Origin: Alistipes sp.
GTDB taxonomy: Bacteria; Bacteroidota; Bacteroidia; Bacteroidales; Rikenellaceae
Length of the DNA stretch: 12,586 nucleotides
Direction of reading: 5' to 3'
Assembly (NCBI GenBank): GCA_017532885.1
Contig: JAFXIS010000089.1
Location: forward strand, 1 to 12,586
The position numbers and the translations under genes are program-made. The notes beneath the pieces were generated by a model that was not told the origin of the DNA, made no database searches, and saw nothing but the letters and a program-made list of their open reading frames with translations. Shown piece by piece: positions 12,188 through 12,586 of this stretch (its first letter is position 1; every line of letters begins with the position of its first letter).

Positions 12188-12301
12188 ACTTGTTTATGTA
12201 CCCTACTCCTTTAAGCGGTTTGTTACTTATCCTTTTACATTATCTCAGACAATCTCCCGCAAAGTGTTGTTCATTTCGGAAAAGTTTCTCTAACAAAAAC
12301 A

Positions 12302-12333
12302 AAAACGGGCTGCTCGAAAGAGCAACCCGTTTT
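12302..12333 (-). terminator. Rho-independent terminator of tsf
   Basis: Arms 12302-12315 and 12320-12333 pair with one C/A mismatch (12310/12325). The apex, CGAAAG on the plus strand, carries a GAAA loop. On the minus strand the stem is followed by T-rich sequence (complement of the A runs before 12302). It lies 21 bases beyond the tsf stop codon. Confidence 0.8.
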
Positions 12334-12354
12334 CTTATATATCCGTTGGCTAAA

Positions 12355-12586
12355 TTATGCCTCCAAAGCGAAACGCTTGTAAGCAACGATTGTAGCCTCC
12401 TTGTCAGCCTGCTGCAAGTACTCGCGGATAGAGATCTTCTCGCCTACCAATGCCTGGTTCAAGAGAGTGTTCTCCTCGAAGAACTTACGCATCTTACCCT
12501 CTGCAATCTTAGCCAAGATAGCCTCAGGCTTGTTAGCGTTCTTAGGATCCTGCTTCATCATCTCCAATGCGATAGCCTTCTCCTTC
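12355..12586 (-). CDS. tsf: Elongation factor Ts, C-terminal part (gene runs off the window)
   Basis: The minus-strand frame is open from the right edge to TAA at 12355-12357, giving the last 76 complete codons. Residues such as EKAIALEMMKQDP, FFEENTLLNQALVG and the end YKRFALEA are typical of the C-terminal dimerisation region of Bacteroidetes EF-Ts, which recharges EF-Tu with GTP during translation. The N-terminal EF-Tu-binding part lies outside the window, usually preceded by rpsB (family knowledge, not seen). A TTG codon at 12565-12567 is internal, not a start. Confidence 0.88.
   Translation of the reverse strand, partial: KEKAIALEMMKQDPKNANKPEAILAKIAEGKMRKFFEENTLLNQALVGEKISIREYLQQADKEATIVAYKRFALEA

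Noticed and set aside
12358..12567. Independent 70-codon minus-strand gene starting at TTG 12567
   Set aside because: The frame stays open to the window edge and the sequence is the C-terminal part of EF-Ts; the TTG is an internal leucine codon.

Overview
The window looks like a chromosomal segment from a member of the order Bacteroidales, possibly the Alistipes/Rikenellaceae side (inference). The evidence is the gene content (bcp-recA, a two-domain DUF1080 lipoprotein, a GLPGLI-like protein, an AraC regulator with a short C-terminal DNA-binding domain), starts without Shine-Dalgarno sequences, and repeated matches to the Bacteroidetes -7 promoter element TAnnTTTG at sensible distances before starts. 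No transposase, integrase, CRISPR array, tRNA or rRNA was recognised.

Left part (1-5475). The tail of an upstream transcription unit ends at a strong terminator (172-195). A perfect operator-like inverted repeat (231-251) follows, then a possible 24-residue membrane peptide and a 70-residue protein with three CxxC pairs. A promoter at 708-715 begins a tight cluster of bcp (peroxiredoxin), recA, rel (a bifunctional (p)ppGpp enzyme) and a small membrane-anchored protein, with gaps of 12, 5 and 7 bases. A HIT-family protein follows and the region closes with a 13-bp hairpin. The layout suggests peroxide defence, DNA repair and the stringent response share a transcript.

Middle part (5476-7603). 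This is visibly AT-rich and looks accessory. A 660-base gene-free stretch carries a long inverted repeat and four copies of a dyad TTACATnTGTAA. It leads to an XRE-type regulator whose own -7 element is a one-mismatch copy of that dyad. Downstream are two very small overlapping hydrophobic reading frames, two adjacent 8-bp tandem duplications, a 40-codon basic/hydrophobic frame with its own promoter element, and a membrane-anchored or secreted protein that resembles a divergent GLPGLI protein.

Right part (7625-12586). A large lipoprotein has two tandem DUF1080 (3-keto-disaccharide hydrolase) domains and ends at a terminator. The terminator's T tract merges into a perfect 10-bp inverted repeat just before the promoter of a zinc/manganese-type ABC transporter pair: a lipoprotein binding protein with a histidine-rich loop and an ATPase with a His/Cys-rich tail. 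No permease gene is present beside them. A convergent AraC regulator follows, then a divergent small secreted coiled-coil protein, and finally the 3' end of tsf (elongation factor Ts) on the minus strand, with its terminator.
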